A stretch of 64,000 nucleotides of DNA from an uncultured Paracoccaceae bacterium (GTDB taxonomy: Bacteria; Pseudomonadota; Alphaproteobacteria; Rhodobacterales; Rhodobacteraceae): contig CANMQX010000003.1 in assembly GCA_947500135.1 (NCBI GenBank), forward strand, positions 1 through 64,000. Reading direction: 5' to 3'. The position numbers were made by a program, and so were the translations under genes. The notes beneath the pieces are model-generated. The model ran no database searches, had not been told where the DNA came from, and worked only from the letters and a program-made list of their open reading frames with translations. Shown in pieces: positions 17,403 through 26,400 of the stretch; position 1 is the stretch's first letter, and the number at the start of each line of letters is the position of its first letter.

Positions 17403-18724
17403 TGTCGAATCGATCTTTGGGCGCACGCGTCCAGCAAAAACTGACGCAGGCAGTGGCTTCTGGCCGCTTGCCTGCGACTGCACAAGAGCGTGCTGAAAAG
17501 CTGCTTGAACGGATCAGCAAGCCCGTTCGCGTTGGATTGATGGGCCTGCCCGGTTCAGGGAAATCCACCATTCTGAACCTGCTTCTTGGGGCTATTGCTG
17601 TCCCTCACAACACGAAGTTCCCGACCCTTCTGCTGACCTATGGTGAAACCGCCCAGACCATTTGCACCCTTGCTGATGGGTCCCGCACCACATTGCCCCA
17701 TGCCAATGGCCGCGAAGTTGCCGCCCTTTCCCCCGCATTTGTCGAGATGCAGATGCCGTTGCCCGCATTAGGCAAGATCAGCCTGTTGGAAGTTGTCACC
17801 CCGGATGATCCCACCGCACTACAGCGTGCCAGCCAGTGGGCCGCTGGCCGCATTGATGTGGCCCTTTGGTGTACCCAGAGTTTTGACAAGACAGAGCAGT
17901 CGTTGTGGGCGCAGATGCCCGATATCTTGAAGGACCATGCGTTTTTGATGGTCACCAAGTCGGATTTTTTGATCGCCAATGACATGCTGGATCAAACCAT
18001 GGACAAGATCCGCCATGTCGCCGGAGAGGAGTTCAGTCAGATCCTGCCAATTGCGACAAAACAGGCGATTGCATCGCGCCGCCCCAACGGCACGGTTGAT
18101 AAGGCGCTGATGCGGAGCAGTGGCGGCTCTGCCCTGATTTCGGCCGTGTTGAAACAGGTTGATATGGGTCGCCAAACCGCCGTTGATATGGCCGACATTC
18201 TGTTGCACCAGCATGCCGAGCTGCTGGACGCCCCCGAAGAAGAGGTTGCACCGCCACCTGTGCTCGCGCCAGAGCCGGAACCGGTTGTTGAAGAGCCTGA
18301 ACCACAGGAGGCCGCTGCCGCTGAACCCGAGCCTGCCGCCGCCGCGTCAGAGGAGGTTGAGGAAGCCGCAGAAGACGCAGATGTCGTTACACTGCAACCC
18401 GCCACCCGTACCGCCTATGAAAGTGCAATTGCCTATCTGACCGAACAAGGTCAGGCATTGACCGGTGTTATCGATCAGATGGGCGACGATGCCCCGTCTG
18501 AAATCATGGCGCAGGCTGTCGAACATGTGCAGTGGTTGAGCGATCATTTGAACGAGAATGGCGATGACGCAGATGCCGCGTTGCAGCTTGCCCGCGATAC
18601 CGCCATGGATGCCGCTGATCTGGTCCAATTGATGCAGATGGAGAAGCGTGATAGCGCTGCCATTGAAGCGATCAGTTTGCTTGTTCAGCTAAAGCACGAG
18701 CTGCAGGCAGACCTTGCCGCTTAA
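17402..18724 (+). CDS. P-loop GTPase with acidic linker and helical C-terminus
   Basis: A 440-residue protein. Walker A GLPGSGKST at residues 48-56, preceded by an N-terminal helix; a TKSD motif near residue 184 serves as the guanine-specificity G4 box; the G3 region is degenerate (VVTPDD rather than DxxG). After the G domain (to about 270) comes an Ala/Pro/Glu-rich acidic linker (about 275-335) and a helical acidic tail. It resembles the dynamin/YfjP-like GTPases and may be a partner of the two GTPases downstream. Joined to the phosphatase by a TAATG overlap, so it belongs to the same transcript as the kinase. Confidence 0.85.
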   Translation: MSNRSLGARVQQKLTQAVASGRLPATAQERAEKLLERISKPVRVGLMGLPGSGKSTILNLLLGAIAVPHNTKFPTLLLTYGETAQTICTLADGSRTTLPHANGREVAALSPAFVEMQMPLPALGKISLLEVVTPDDPTALQRASQWAAGRIDVALWCTQSFDKTEQSLWAQMPDILKDHAFLMVTKSDFLIANDMLDQTMDKIRHVAGEEFSQILPIATKQAIASRRPNGTVDKALMRSSGGSALISAVLKQVDMGRQTAVDMADILLHQHAELLDAPEEEVAPPPVLAPEPEPVVEEPEPQEAAAAEPEPAAAASEEVEEAAEDADVVTLQPATRTAYESAIAYLTEQGQALTGVIDQMGDDAPSEIMAQAVEHVQWLSDHLNENGDDADAALQLARDTAMDAADLVQLMQMEKRDSAAIEAISLLVQLKHELQADLAA

Positions 18725-18886
18725 GTTGTTGCGAGAGCTTAAAATTTTATGAAAACTATGCCACACTTTTGCCCTGCTGGTCTGTTTCCATTATGGCAAT
18801 AAAACTGGTTTATAGTTCATGATTTGGCGTGGGGGCGATCAACTGATAAAGGTGATCCCGACCAAAGTGTTTGAGGACGGAAAAGA

Positions 18887-20971
18887 ATGAAGATGGAAGA
18901 GCTGACAAAGGGAGACGGGTACAAAGTCCCTGCAGCGCACCACCCATTCATGCGGCTTGGCCTTGAAAAGCTGGACGCATTCCACGACGAGGTCACCGAC
19001 CTTGAGGCGACCCTTGGGGACGTCGTAAAGCTTGGCGGCCAGGACGCAGAAAAGAAATCATCAAAACTTATCAAGCAGTTACGCACGTTTGAGCCAAGCA
19101 TCACGATGATTGGTCAGATCAAGTCGGGCAAGACATCGCTGGTCAATGCGATGATCGGTCGTCCTGAATTGCTGCCTGCCGATGTGAACCCCTGGACCTC
19201 TGTTGTGACGTCTCTGCATTTGAATGCCCCGCTGCCTGCCGATGCCCCAACCGCGTCCTTTCAGTTTTTCAGCCAGGGTGAATGGGACCATCTGGTTGAA
19301 AACGGTGGCCGAATCGGTGAGCTGTCATCCCGTGCCGGCGCCGATGAAGAGCTAGAGAAAGTCCGCGAACAGATCGCTGAGATGCGCGAAAAGACCAAAG
19401 CCCGCCTTGGTCGCAAGTTTGAATTGTTGCTGGGCCAGAAACATAACTATGCCGAGCTGAATGATGAGCTGGTGCAGCGTTATGTCTGCATGGGTGATGA
19501 TTTTGAGGATATGGACGAAGAGGATCAGCAGGGTCAGTTTGCTGATATCACCAAGTCAGCCGATCTGTATCTGACTGCCGAAGCCATTCCGATGCCCTTG
19601 TGTCTACGTGATACGCCGGGTGTGAACGACACGTTCATGATGCGCGAGCAGATTACCATCAATGCCTTGCGCGATAGCCGCATTTGCGTGGTTGTCCTGT
19701 CTGCCCATCAGGCGCTGAGTTCGATGGATATGGGCCTGATCCGCCTGATCGCCAACGTGAAATCCCGCGAGGTCATCATCTTTGTGAACCGGATCGATGA
19801 ATTATCCGATCCCGCCGCACAGGTCCCGGAAATTCGCGAAAGCATCCTGCAGACCCTTGCCGACAATAATGGCCCCGAGAACCCGGAAGTGATCTTTGGC
19901 AGTGCCTATTGGGCCAATATCGCCCTGTCTGAGGATCTGAATGATATCGTTGCCGATAGTGCCGCAGCCCTGTTCAACTGGGCCGAAGTCGCGTTGGATT
20001 CCGGCACGGCCGGGATGGAAACCAATGAATTGGTTTGGCAGCTATCGGGTGTGCCTGCCCTTTATAAAGCTTTGTCGGAACGTATCGCCGAAGGGCCGGG
20101 CGCCGAAGTCCTGACCGCATCGCGCAAACGTGCGCTGAACCTTGTCGGCGGTGTGCGTGCGTCAAGCGACATGATTTCCATGCGGATGGATGGTGACAGT
20201 GTGGATGTCATGCCGCCTGATCAGTTGGTGGCCCATCTGGACAAGCTGGAAGCTGACAGCCTGAAGTTCCTGAATGATCGTCTTGATATCGTGTTCCAGC
20301 AGTTCGGTTCGCGGGTGGACCAGTCGCATAAGCGTTTTCTGGACCGCGCGCTTGAATCGCTTTTGCAGCATCTGGAAACCAATGGCGAAGACGAGGTTTG
20401 GCAATATAGCCCGGATGGCCTGCGCATGTTGCTGCGCACCAGCTATCAGGTGATGCGGCGCAACGTGTCATCGACCTGTGAACAGGTTTATGCGGCGGCG
20501 TCGAACGATCTGGCCGAAACATATCGCACCGCTTTTGGTGTTTCTGTTGAGAATTTTTCGATCACCCCGCCAGCCGCCCCTGAAATTCCGGCCCCAGTGT
20601 CGCTTGGCCAGACTATCGCGTTGGATCTGCAGACATCATGGTGGAAAGGCTGGTGGAAGCGCCGCAAAGGGTATCGTGCCTTTGCCAGCGGGTTCTATGA
20701 CCTGATCGAGGCTGAAACCGCCCCGATCGTGGATGAGTTGAAAGTACGTCAAGCCACCGGCATCCGTCAGATGGCAGAACGCGAGCTGAGCGAGTTTTTG
20801 TCCGAACAGCGGGGGCTGCTGACGGATATCAGCAATAAATCCCAGGTCGGCGTAGACGATTTGGAAAACATTTTCGGTATTACTGCCCAACAAGAACGCG
20901 AAGAACTATTCGATTACATCTTCGAGGAATTGAATGATGGGCCACAGGCTGAAACAGAAGGAACAGCGTAA
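18887..20971 (+). CDS. Bacterial dynamin-like GTPase
   Basis: A 694-residue large GTPase. N-terminal helices (1-65) lead to a G domain with G1 GQIKSGKTS at 76-84, a G2 Thr in WTSVVT (103-108), G3 DTPG at 242-245 and G4 NRID at 301-304. The rest is mostly helical. Near residue 583 is a Trp/Lys/Arg-rich patch (WWKGWWKRRKGYRAF) that could insert in membrane like the paddle of bacterial dynamins. An inserted helical hairpin (about 150-200) lies between G2 and G3. A GAGGACGGAAAAG ribosome site precedes the ATG. The 162-bp gap before it may hold its own promoter. The stop overlaps the next start (TAATG). Confidence 0.88.
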   Translation: MKMEELTKGDGYKVPAAHHPFMRLGLEKLDAFHDEVTDLEATLGDVVKLGGQDAEKKSSKLIKQLRTFEPSITMIGQIKSGKTSLVNAMIGRPELLPADVNPWTSVVTSLHLNAPLPADAPTASFQFFSQGEWDHLVENGGRIGELSSRAGADEELEKVREQIAEMREKTKARLGRKFELLLGQKHNYAELNDELVQRYVCMGDDFEDMDEEDQQGQFADITKSADLYLTAEAIPMPLCLRDTPGVNDTFMMREQITINALRDSRICVVVLSAHQALSSMDMGLIRLIANVKSREVIIFVNRIDELSDPAAQVPEIRESILQTLADNNGPENPEVIFGSAYWANIALSEDLNDIVADSAAALFNWAEVALDSGTAGMETNELVWQLSGVPALYKALSERIAEGPGAEVLTASRKRALNLVGGVRASSDMISMRMDGDSVDVMPPDQLVAHLDKLEADSLKFLNDRLDIVFQQFGSRVDQSHKRFLDRALESLLQHLETNGEDEVWQYSPDGLRMLLRTSYQVMRRNVSSTCEQVYAAASNDLAETYRTAFGVSVENFSITPPAAPEIPAPVSLGQTIALDLQTSWWKGWWKRRKGYRAFASGFYDLIEAETAPIVDELKVRQATGIRQMAERELSEFLSEQRGLLTDISNKSQVGVDDLENIFGITAQQEREELFDYIFEELNDGPQAETEGTA

Positions 20972-21858
20972 TGAGTAACCAGGCCGCCGGATCAGGTGGG
21001 CCGCGCAAACCGCGCATCGCGTTGATGGGCGAGTTCAGCGCCGGCAAGAGTACCTTGTCGAACCTGTTATTGGGTGCACGCCCCTTGCCTGAGAAAGTGA
21101 CTGCCACCCGTCTGTCACCGGTCTGGATGTCTTATGGCAGTGAACAGCCCTACCGCATTGATGTCGACGGAACGACCGAACCGGTGTCAATTGATATGCT
21201 GGAAACAGTACCGGTCGACGAAACCCACGTAATCCGTTTGTTCATGGAAGCCGATATTCTGGATGTGATCGACCTGGTCGACTTTCCTGGGATTTCCGAC
21301 CCCAACATGAGTTCCGACGTATGGGAACGGGTTTTGCCAGAAATTGACGCCGTGATCTGGTGTACCCATGCCACACAGGCCTGGCGCCAGTCAGAGGCTG
21401 CTGTGTGGGACATGATGCCGGATGTCGTGCGCGAAAATTCGATTTTGCTGATCACACGCTATGACAAGCTGACAACAGATAATGATCGCCGTCGGGTATT
21501 GCGGCGTGTCATGCGTGAAACAGATGGTCTGTTTGGCGGCACATTCCCGATTTCACTGCTGCAGGCACTGGAAGCCGGGGATGACTACGACCGTTGGGAT
21601 GGTAGCGGCGCTGGCCCCTTTGTTGACCATTTTCTCAATACGATTGCCACGCTTTGTGAACTAACCGCAAAATCCAAAAAGCCATTGTTTAATAGTGGAA
21701 GGCGCGCACAAGGCGCCGATGGGGCAGAGCTGGAAGAAGAGCAAGAGCCAGAAGAACCAGCAACGCCCGTCACACCGCGCCGTGTGCAACGCCCATTGGA
21801 TGCGGATCAGCCCAAACGCGCCCGCCCACCTGCATCACCCGAAAGTGGTGTTGGCTAG
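20971..21858 (+). CDS. Small dynamin-superfamily GTPase
   Basis: A 295-residue protein with G1 GEFSAGKST (20-28), a probable G2 Thr in TATRLS, G3 DFPG (about 103-106) and G4 TRYD (about 160-163). It consists of little more than a G domain plus a Pro/Glu/Arg-rich disordered tail (about 245-295). The start overlaps the stop of the dynamin-like gene, suggesting a matched pair; many bacterial dynamins work as two-gene pairs. The short body lacks an obvious membrane-binding region, so it may need its larger partner. Confidence 0.87.
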   Translation: MSNQAAGSGGPRKPRIALMGEFSAGKSTLSNLLLGARPLPEKVTATRLSPVWMSYGSEQPYRIDVDGTTEPVSIDMLETVPVDETHVIRLFMEADILDVIDLVDFPGISDPNMSSDVWERVLPEIDAVIWCTHATQAWRQSEAAVWDMMPDVVRENSILLITRYDKLTTDNDRRRVLRRVMRETDGLFGGTFPISLLQALEAGDDYDRWDGSGAGPFVDHFLNTIATLCELTAKSKKPLFNSGRRAQGADGAELEEEQEPEEPATPVTPRRVQRPLDADQPKRARPPASPESGVG

Positions 21859-22198
21859 GGGTAGAACCCAAAGCGGTACTTGTTTCATTGCAGCCGCACG
21901 GTGACGTAGGGAAAATCTGCGGCGCAGATTTTTCAGCCCCACGAACGAAATATTGGCCACAGCCCTGTGAAAAAATCTGGGTCAGATTTTTTATGTTATG
22001 TCTGAACGATCAAAGGCGGGCGCCTACCTTTTTGTGATAGCGTTACCCCTTGATCATGTCGTGGTGGCCGCGTGATCCGATATTGGTGATCTGAAGGTTT
22101 TCCGCGGTTCCAGCAGTCACCGCTAACGCAACCATTGCGTCAAGTGCGGCCTACATCTTGGATGGGCTTCCACAAGTGACTATTTTGACGTAGTCACA
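21859..22198. other. Intergenic gap after the GTPase operon
   Basis: A 340-bp stretch without a convincing gene. It contains two short palindromes (21912-21932, 21970-21992) that probably end the GTPase transcript, and a third inverted repeat (22176-22182 with 22191-22197) directly before the next start codon. The remaining sequence, including several Thr/Gly-poor open frames, shows nothing I recognise. Confidence 0.6.
21912..21992. repeat. Two short palindromes with related arms, possible terminator
   Basis: Arms AAAATCTGC/GCAGATTTT (21912-21932, centre GGC) and AAAAAATCTG/CAGATTTTTT (21970-21992, centre GGT). Both share the AAATCTG half-arm and a 3-nt centre, the same build as the palindromes beside uvrC. 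The second ends in six T and would work as a terminator in both directions. Confidence 0.75.
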
Positions 22199-22594
22199 AT
22201 GATGTGGGACGAAATTGGGGCTTTGGACATGGTTGCGGACGTTTTGGACGCGTTACACGATAAGTTTGAGGAATGCGAAACTGTCGCATTCGCAGATTTA
22301 TCAACGCAGATGGTTTTGATTACAAATTCGGACGCGAGCCATCGTCGCGAGACGCTTGACCGCCTTTGCGCAGAGGCGGCAATGGCGCTTGGCACATCCA
22401 AAAAACCCGCCGCGTTTGGCGACACCCCCAGCAGTGCTGCATTTGTTGCTACGAATAGTCAGCTGCGTATCTTTCTGCGCGCCACGGACGAACCTGCTGA
22501 TGTGTTGTGCTGTGTCTGCAAACCCGGTGTTGATGTGGCAGCGTTTCTATTGGACGCCCGCCCATGTCTGGCAAAAATCAGCGGTGGTGCGTGA
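22199..22594 (+). CDS. Hypothetical protein, roadblock-like size and layout
   Basis: A 131-residue soluble acidic protein I do not recognise. An N-terminal helix (ALDMVADVLDALHDKF) is followed by a hydrophobic strand (VAFADLSTQMVLITNS), a second amphipathic helix and later apolar strands. That layout is compatible with a roadblock/LC7 or profilin-like fold, which often regulates GTPases; this is a weak inference. Two start codons (22199, 22202) lie next to each other without a ribosome site, just after a 7-bp inverted repeat. The following gene starts 33 bp downstream. Confidence 0.6.
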   Translation: MMWDEIGALDMVADVLDALHDKFEECETVAFADLSTQMVLITNSDASHRRETLDRLCAEAAMALGTSKKPAAFGDTPSSAAFVATNSQLRIFLRATDEPADVLCCVCKPGVDVAAFLLDARPCLAKISGGA

Positions 22595-22627
22595 TATTGA
22601 AACGAGCATTTATCGGGGATAATTTGC

Positions 22628-23410
22628 GTGACTGACCTGACCGCCCTTGCCAACAAACTAAGCGCGTTGACATCGGATGAAACCGTGTTTGCGGATGGCG
22701 GCGCGCGCGTGATCAGCCAAGGCGGCACCCCGCCGCCTTTGGTCGCGATTTTGGCCGAGGTGGACAACACCGTTCTGGAGCGCACTTTGGTCTTTGGCAT
22801 GGGTGCCGCCACCGTCAGTGCCGTTGTCGCCGGTCGCCGTATGCGGGGCATCGTTGGGATTGAAGGGGACGTTCCCGGCGCGAGCGATGTCATCGGGCAG
22901 GTTTTTTCCCGCGAGGATCCGCAACTGCTGGAAAATACCAGCGCATTACTGACGGCATTGGGGGAGGCAACGGGCGTCGTTACCGTGCGCAGCACCCCTG
23001 TTCAGCAGCTGGGCAGCAGTGGCGATGCGGGGATTTCGGCCAATGGGCTGGCCGATCTTTGGGATGTCGATATGGACGCCACCCCGCCCCCGCCGATGGA
23101 ACGGTTTCTGGAGGCGAATGCCGACAAGATGGTTGGCCTGGTCCATGTTAATGCAGGCAAAGTTATCGAAACAGGCGGCGAAAGCGATATCTTACAGGCG
23201 ATGTGGGATGATCAGGTCCCAGCGTTTCGCAAGCGTTTCAAAACGATGCACCCGCAGCACGAAGGTCCGATGTTGATCTGTCTGGATGATGTGATCGCGG
23301 GCAAGCTCGGCGCTGCACTGGCGTTGGTCGAAGATGAGGCCTGCATGTTTTCCTACAAGCCGGATGACCTGACGGCGATCATCGGATCATGGGGCGCGAT
23401 CACTGCGTAG
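22628..23410 (+). CDS. Hypothetical protein following the GTPase locus
   Basis: A 260-residue soluble acidic protein beginning with GTG; a GGGGATAAT purine stretch precedes it at suitable spacing. Alternating helices and strands are suggested by sequence (TLVFGMGAATVSAVVAG; MLICLDDVIAGKLGAALAL) with a Pro-rich break in the middle (ATPPPPMERF), so it may contain two similar small domains. No catalytic motif, signal peptide or membrane helix. It is probably co-transcribed with the 131-residue gene. No family recognised. Confidence 0.65.
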   Translation: MTDLTALANKLSALTSDETVFADGGARVISQGGTPPPLVAILAEVDNTVLERTLVFGMGAATVSAVVAGRRMRGIVGIEGDVPGASDVIGQVFSREDPQLLENTSALLTALGEATGVVTVRSTPVQQLGSSGDAGISANGLADLWDVDMDATPPPPMERFLEANADKMVGLVHVNAGKVIETGGESDILQAMWDDQVPAFRKRFKTMHPQHEGPMLICLDDVIAGKLGAALALVEDEACMFSYKPDDLTAIIGSWGAITA

Positions 23411-23415
23411 GCATT

Positions 23416-23441
23416 GCGCGGCGACATGATTGCCGCCGCGC
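23416..23441. terminator. GC-rich hairpin between convergent genes
   Basis: An 8-bp perfect stem GCGCGGCG/CGCCGCGC (10-nt loop) fills the gap between the hypothetical gene at 22628-23410 and the nuclease gene arriving from the right. It lacks a T run, so termination is uncertain. Confidence 0.4.
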
Positions 23442-23449
23442 CTGATGAT

Positions 23450-26400
23450 TTAGGCGATCCCGATGCCACCCCCAAAGTCCAGACCGATGATCAGCGGATC
23501 ATGGTCGGACGATGCAAAGACCCCATCATTGAAGAAATCAGGGTTCTTGAAGGATGTATCGTAATTCAGCAGATCAGGTTCGTCGGCATTGATGTGCCAT
23601 TCTGTGGCCCCGGTCACGAACCCGGCCAGCCCGTCATCTGCAAAGCCCTGATCGAGCGTGCCCCGCTGCCCGTCAAAGACAAAGCTATAGGCGTCATCCT
23701 GCCCGATGAACGTATCAATCAGATCAACCAGCCCGGCATCGTCATCCAGATGCTGCACCGGATCTTCCTTGGCATAGGCGTTCAGGTCGCCCAGCAGCAG
23801 GTAATTGTCCGTACCGCCGCCATTATAGCCGTTTTCGATCCAGTCGCTGAGTTCAATAGATGCGTCCAGTCGCACCTGATTCCAGAACCCTTGTCCGTTG
23901 CCCTGATCAAAGTTCGGGTCCGCCCGCAATGCATCGACATCCGCTTGGGTGAACCCAGTTGCCGTACCGTTGTCGATCGCGTCTTGCGCATCATCCGCCA
24001 AACGATCCAACCCACTCGGCCCCTTGGATTTGAAATGCGACGACACAACGGTGAATGTTTCGCCGGTTTCAAGATCCTCGAAGGTTGCGGCGACCGATGG
24101 CCGATTACGTTGGAAGTCCCCAACCCGGCTTGTCCCCAGCGCTGTGTCGAGCAGGTTCGCCAGCGCAAATGTGTCAGCCGCAGAAGATTCGTTGAACACC
24201 AGGAATTCGGAATGCACCAGCCGCACGGCGTTTTCATCATAGATGATGCCTGTGCTGATCGCGTCCGTCCCAATGAAACCTGCATCGGTGGTTGGGTCCG
24301 CGAAGGCGTATGACGCCCCAGAACCCGTTGCCGTCGCTTCCGTATTCAGTGCATCAACCAGCGTCTGGATCGCGCTGTCCGCTCCAAAGCCACCGTTTTC
24401 GATTTCCTGCAACGCAAACACTTCCGCCTCTGTCCCGGTGATGGCCGCGACCAGTTTTTCGGTCTGCCGCACCAGTTCTTCGGGGTTGTCAGCACCCCGT
24501 GGGTCGAGGTTATTGGGCCCTGATCCTGCGCCCGGTTCGTCGATGGTAGAGAAGTAGTTCAGCACATTGACGCTGGCCACTTGCAGGCTGCCGCCCACAT
24601 CATCAGGGCTGTCCTGTCGTGCGCCGCTATTTGTCGACTCGTCAATATCCAGCGTTTCGGTGACTACCAGTTGGTAATCCCCGAATGCGTAGGACAGCAC
24701 GCCGGTGACATCATCGGTCAGTTCCGTGCCAAGCCGCAGCGTTGATCCCCCATCGCTGAAATCATCGCCGGAATCGAGGAACCCGTTGCCGTTGTCCCCC
24801 GGTCCACCGGGCACGAATTCGAACTGGTCGGGGTTTTGTGACCCGACCCCGTCTTCTAGGATCAGCCTGTTGTTTTCATTCGCCTCTTGCTGTGCGGCAA
24901 CTTCAGCCGCTTCGGTTTGTGCGTCGAATAGCTGTGTCGCCTGGGTTTGCACCCCGGCGCTGATCACCAACTGCCCGAACCGGTCAAAGTTGAAGTTTTC
25001 GATCACTGTCAGCGGGTCAGGCGTGCCTGAAGTAACATTGATCAGCATGCCTTCGACGGCTTCGTAATCCGGGACAGCGTCGGGCGATAGCAGGATGCTG
25101 GCGGCGGTTGGCGTCGCAGTGACGGCCGCGATCACCGCTGTTGCGCTGACATTGGTGATCTGGGTCAGGCCAAAGAATTCGGCCACTTCGCCGGTGATCC
25201 CAACCAGATTGCCCACGCTGACGGTTGGCGCGCTCCCGGTGAAGACAAAGATCCCTTCGGATGTCGACGCGTCGCCATCTGCGTCGCTGTCTTCTTCCTG
25301 CAGGTAGTAGCCGTTGGAGACGATATGGGTCACTACGGCTTCGACATTGACGGTATCGCCAACCAGGGCGGATTCGTCCCCGCTCCCCTGAATTTCGCTG
25401 ATCAGCCGGTCCTCGCCCGGTTCGACCACCACTTCATTTGCCGCGCCACGGGTCTCTGCGGATGGTCCGAACCAGACCCCATCCGTGCCCAGTTGCAGTG
25501 ATTGCCCCACTTCCGTGCTGCCGGTTTCGGCGACACCGATATCGGTGGATGTCTGGCCGGCTGCGGGACCATCTGTTGCGGTGACTTCGCCCTCATAGCT
25601 GACGAATTCGACGACAGCGCCGTCATTGGACAGTGCAATCGCGTCCGGCCCGTTCTGGATGTTGGGCGTGTCGATCACGTAGTAATCATAAGTGCCGTCA
25701 CTTGTGACAGTGCCGCCACTAACGGCAAAGGTTCCGTAGCTGCCCCCGCCATTCCCGTTGTAGAGATCAAGGGTCAGGTTGCTGACATCTTCGCCCGCAT
25801 CGACCCGCACTTCGATGAATTCACCAACATCGCTGCTTGCATTGTCATAGTGAAATTCGTTGATCTGCGCCGTTGTCGGCCCCGCCGGAATGACGTTTGC
25901 AGCGCCGGAGGTGTTCACATCAGTCGCGGCCCAGCTGCCCGATTCATTCCGTTGCAGGGATGCGCCGATCACGGTGCCGCTGTTTTCGCTGACGCCGATA
26001 TCGGTGGATGTGACGCCATCGGCGCTGCCCCCAACTGCGGTCAATTCGCCTTCATAGCTGAGGAATTCAATTAGGGCGCCATCGTTGGACAGGGCGATCC
26101 CATCGGGTGACCCGTTTTGCAGCCCGTTTGTTGGCAGGTTAAGCACGTAGTAGTCGTAAGTGCCGTCGCTGCTGGCAGGGGCGGCGGGCAGAGAGAGAGT
26201 GTTGTAAGGCGCCCCGTTGCTGCCGTTATAGAGTTCGACCACAACCCCAGATGCGTCACCGCCCGCATTGACCCGGATTTCGATGAACTCGCCCACATCC
26301 GCTCCATCGTTGTCGTAATGCAGTTCATTGATCCGTGCGACAAGCGGTTCGGGCACGGGGATGTTGGCCGCACCGGACGTATTGGTTGCGGCTTCATCCC

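Noticed and set aside
13087-21858. Type VI secretion regulatory locus
   Set aside because: Kinase/FHA/phosphatase are reminiscent, but no Tss, Hcp, VgrG or ClpV gene is present in the window.
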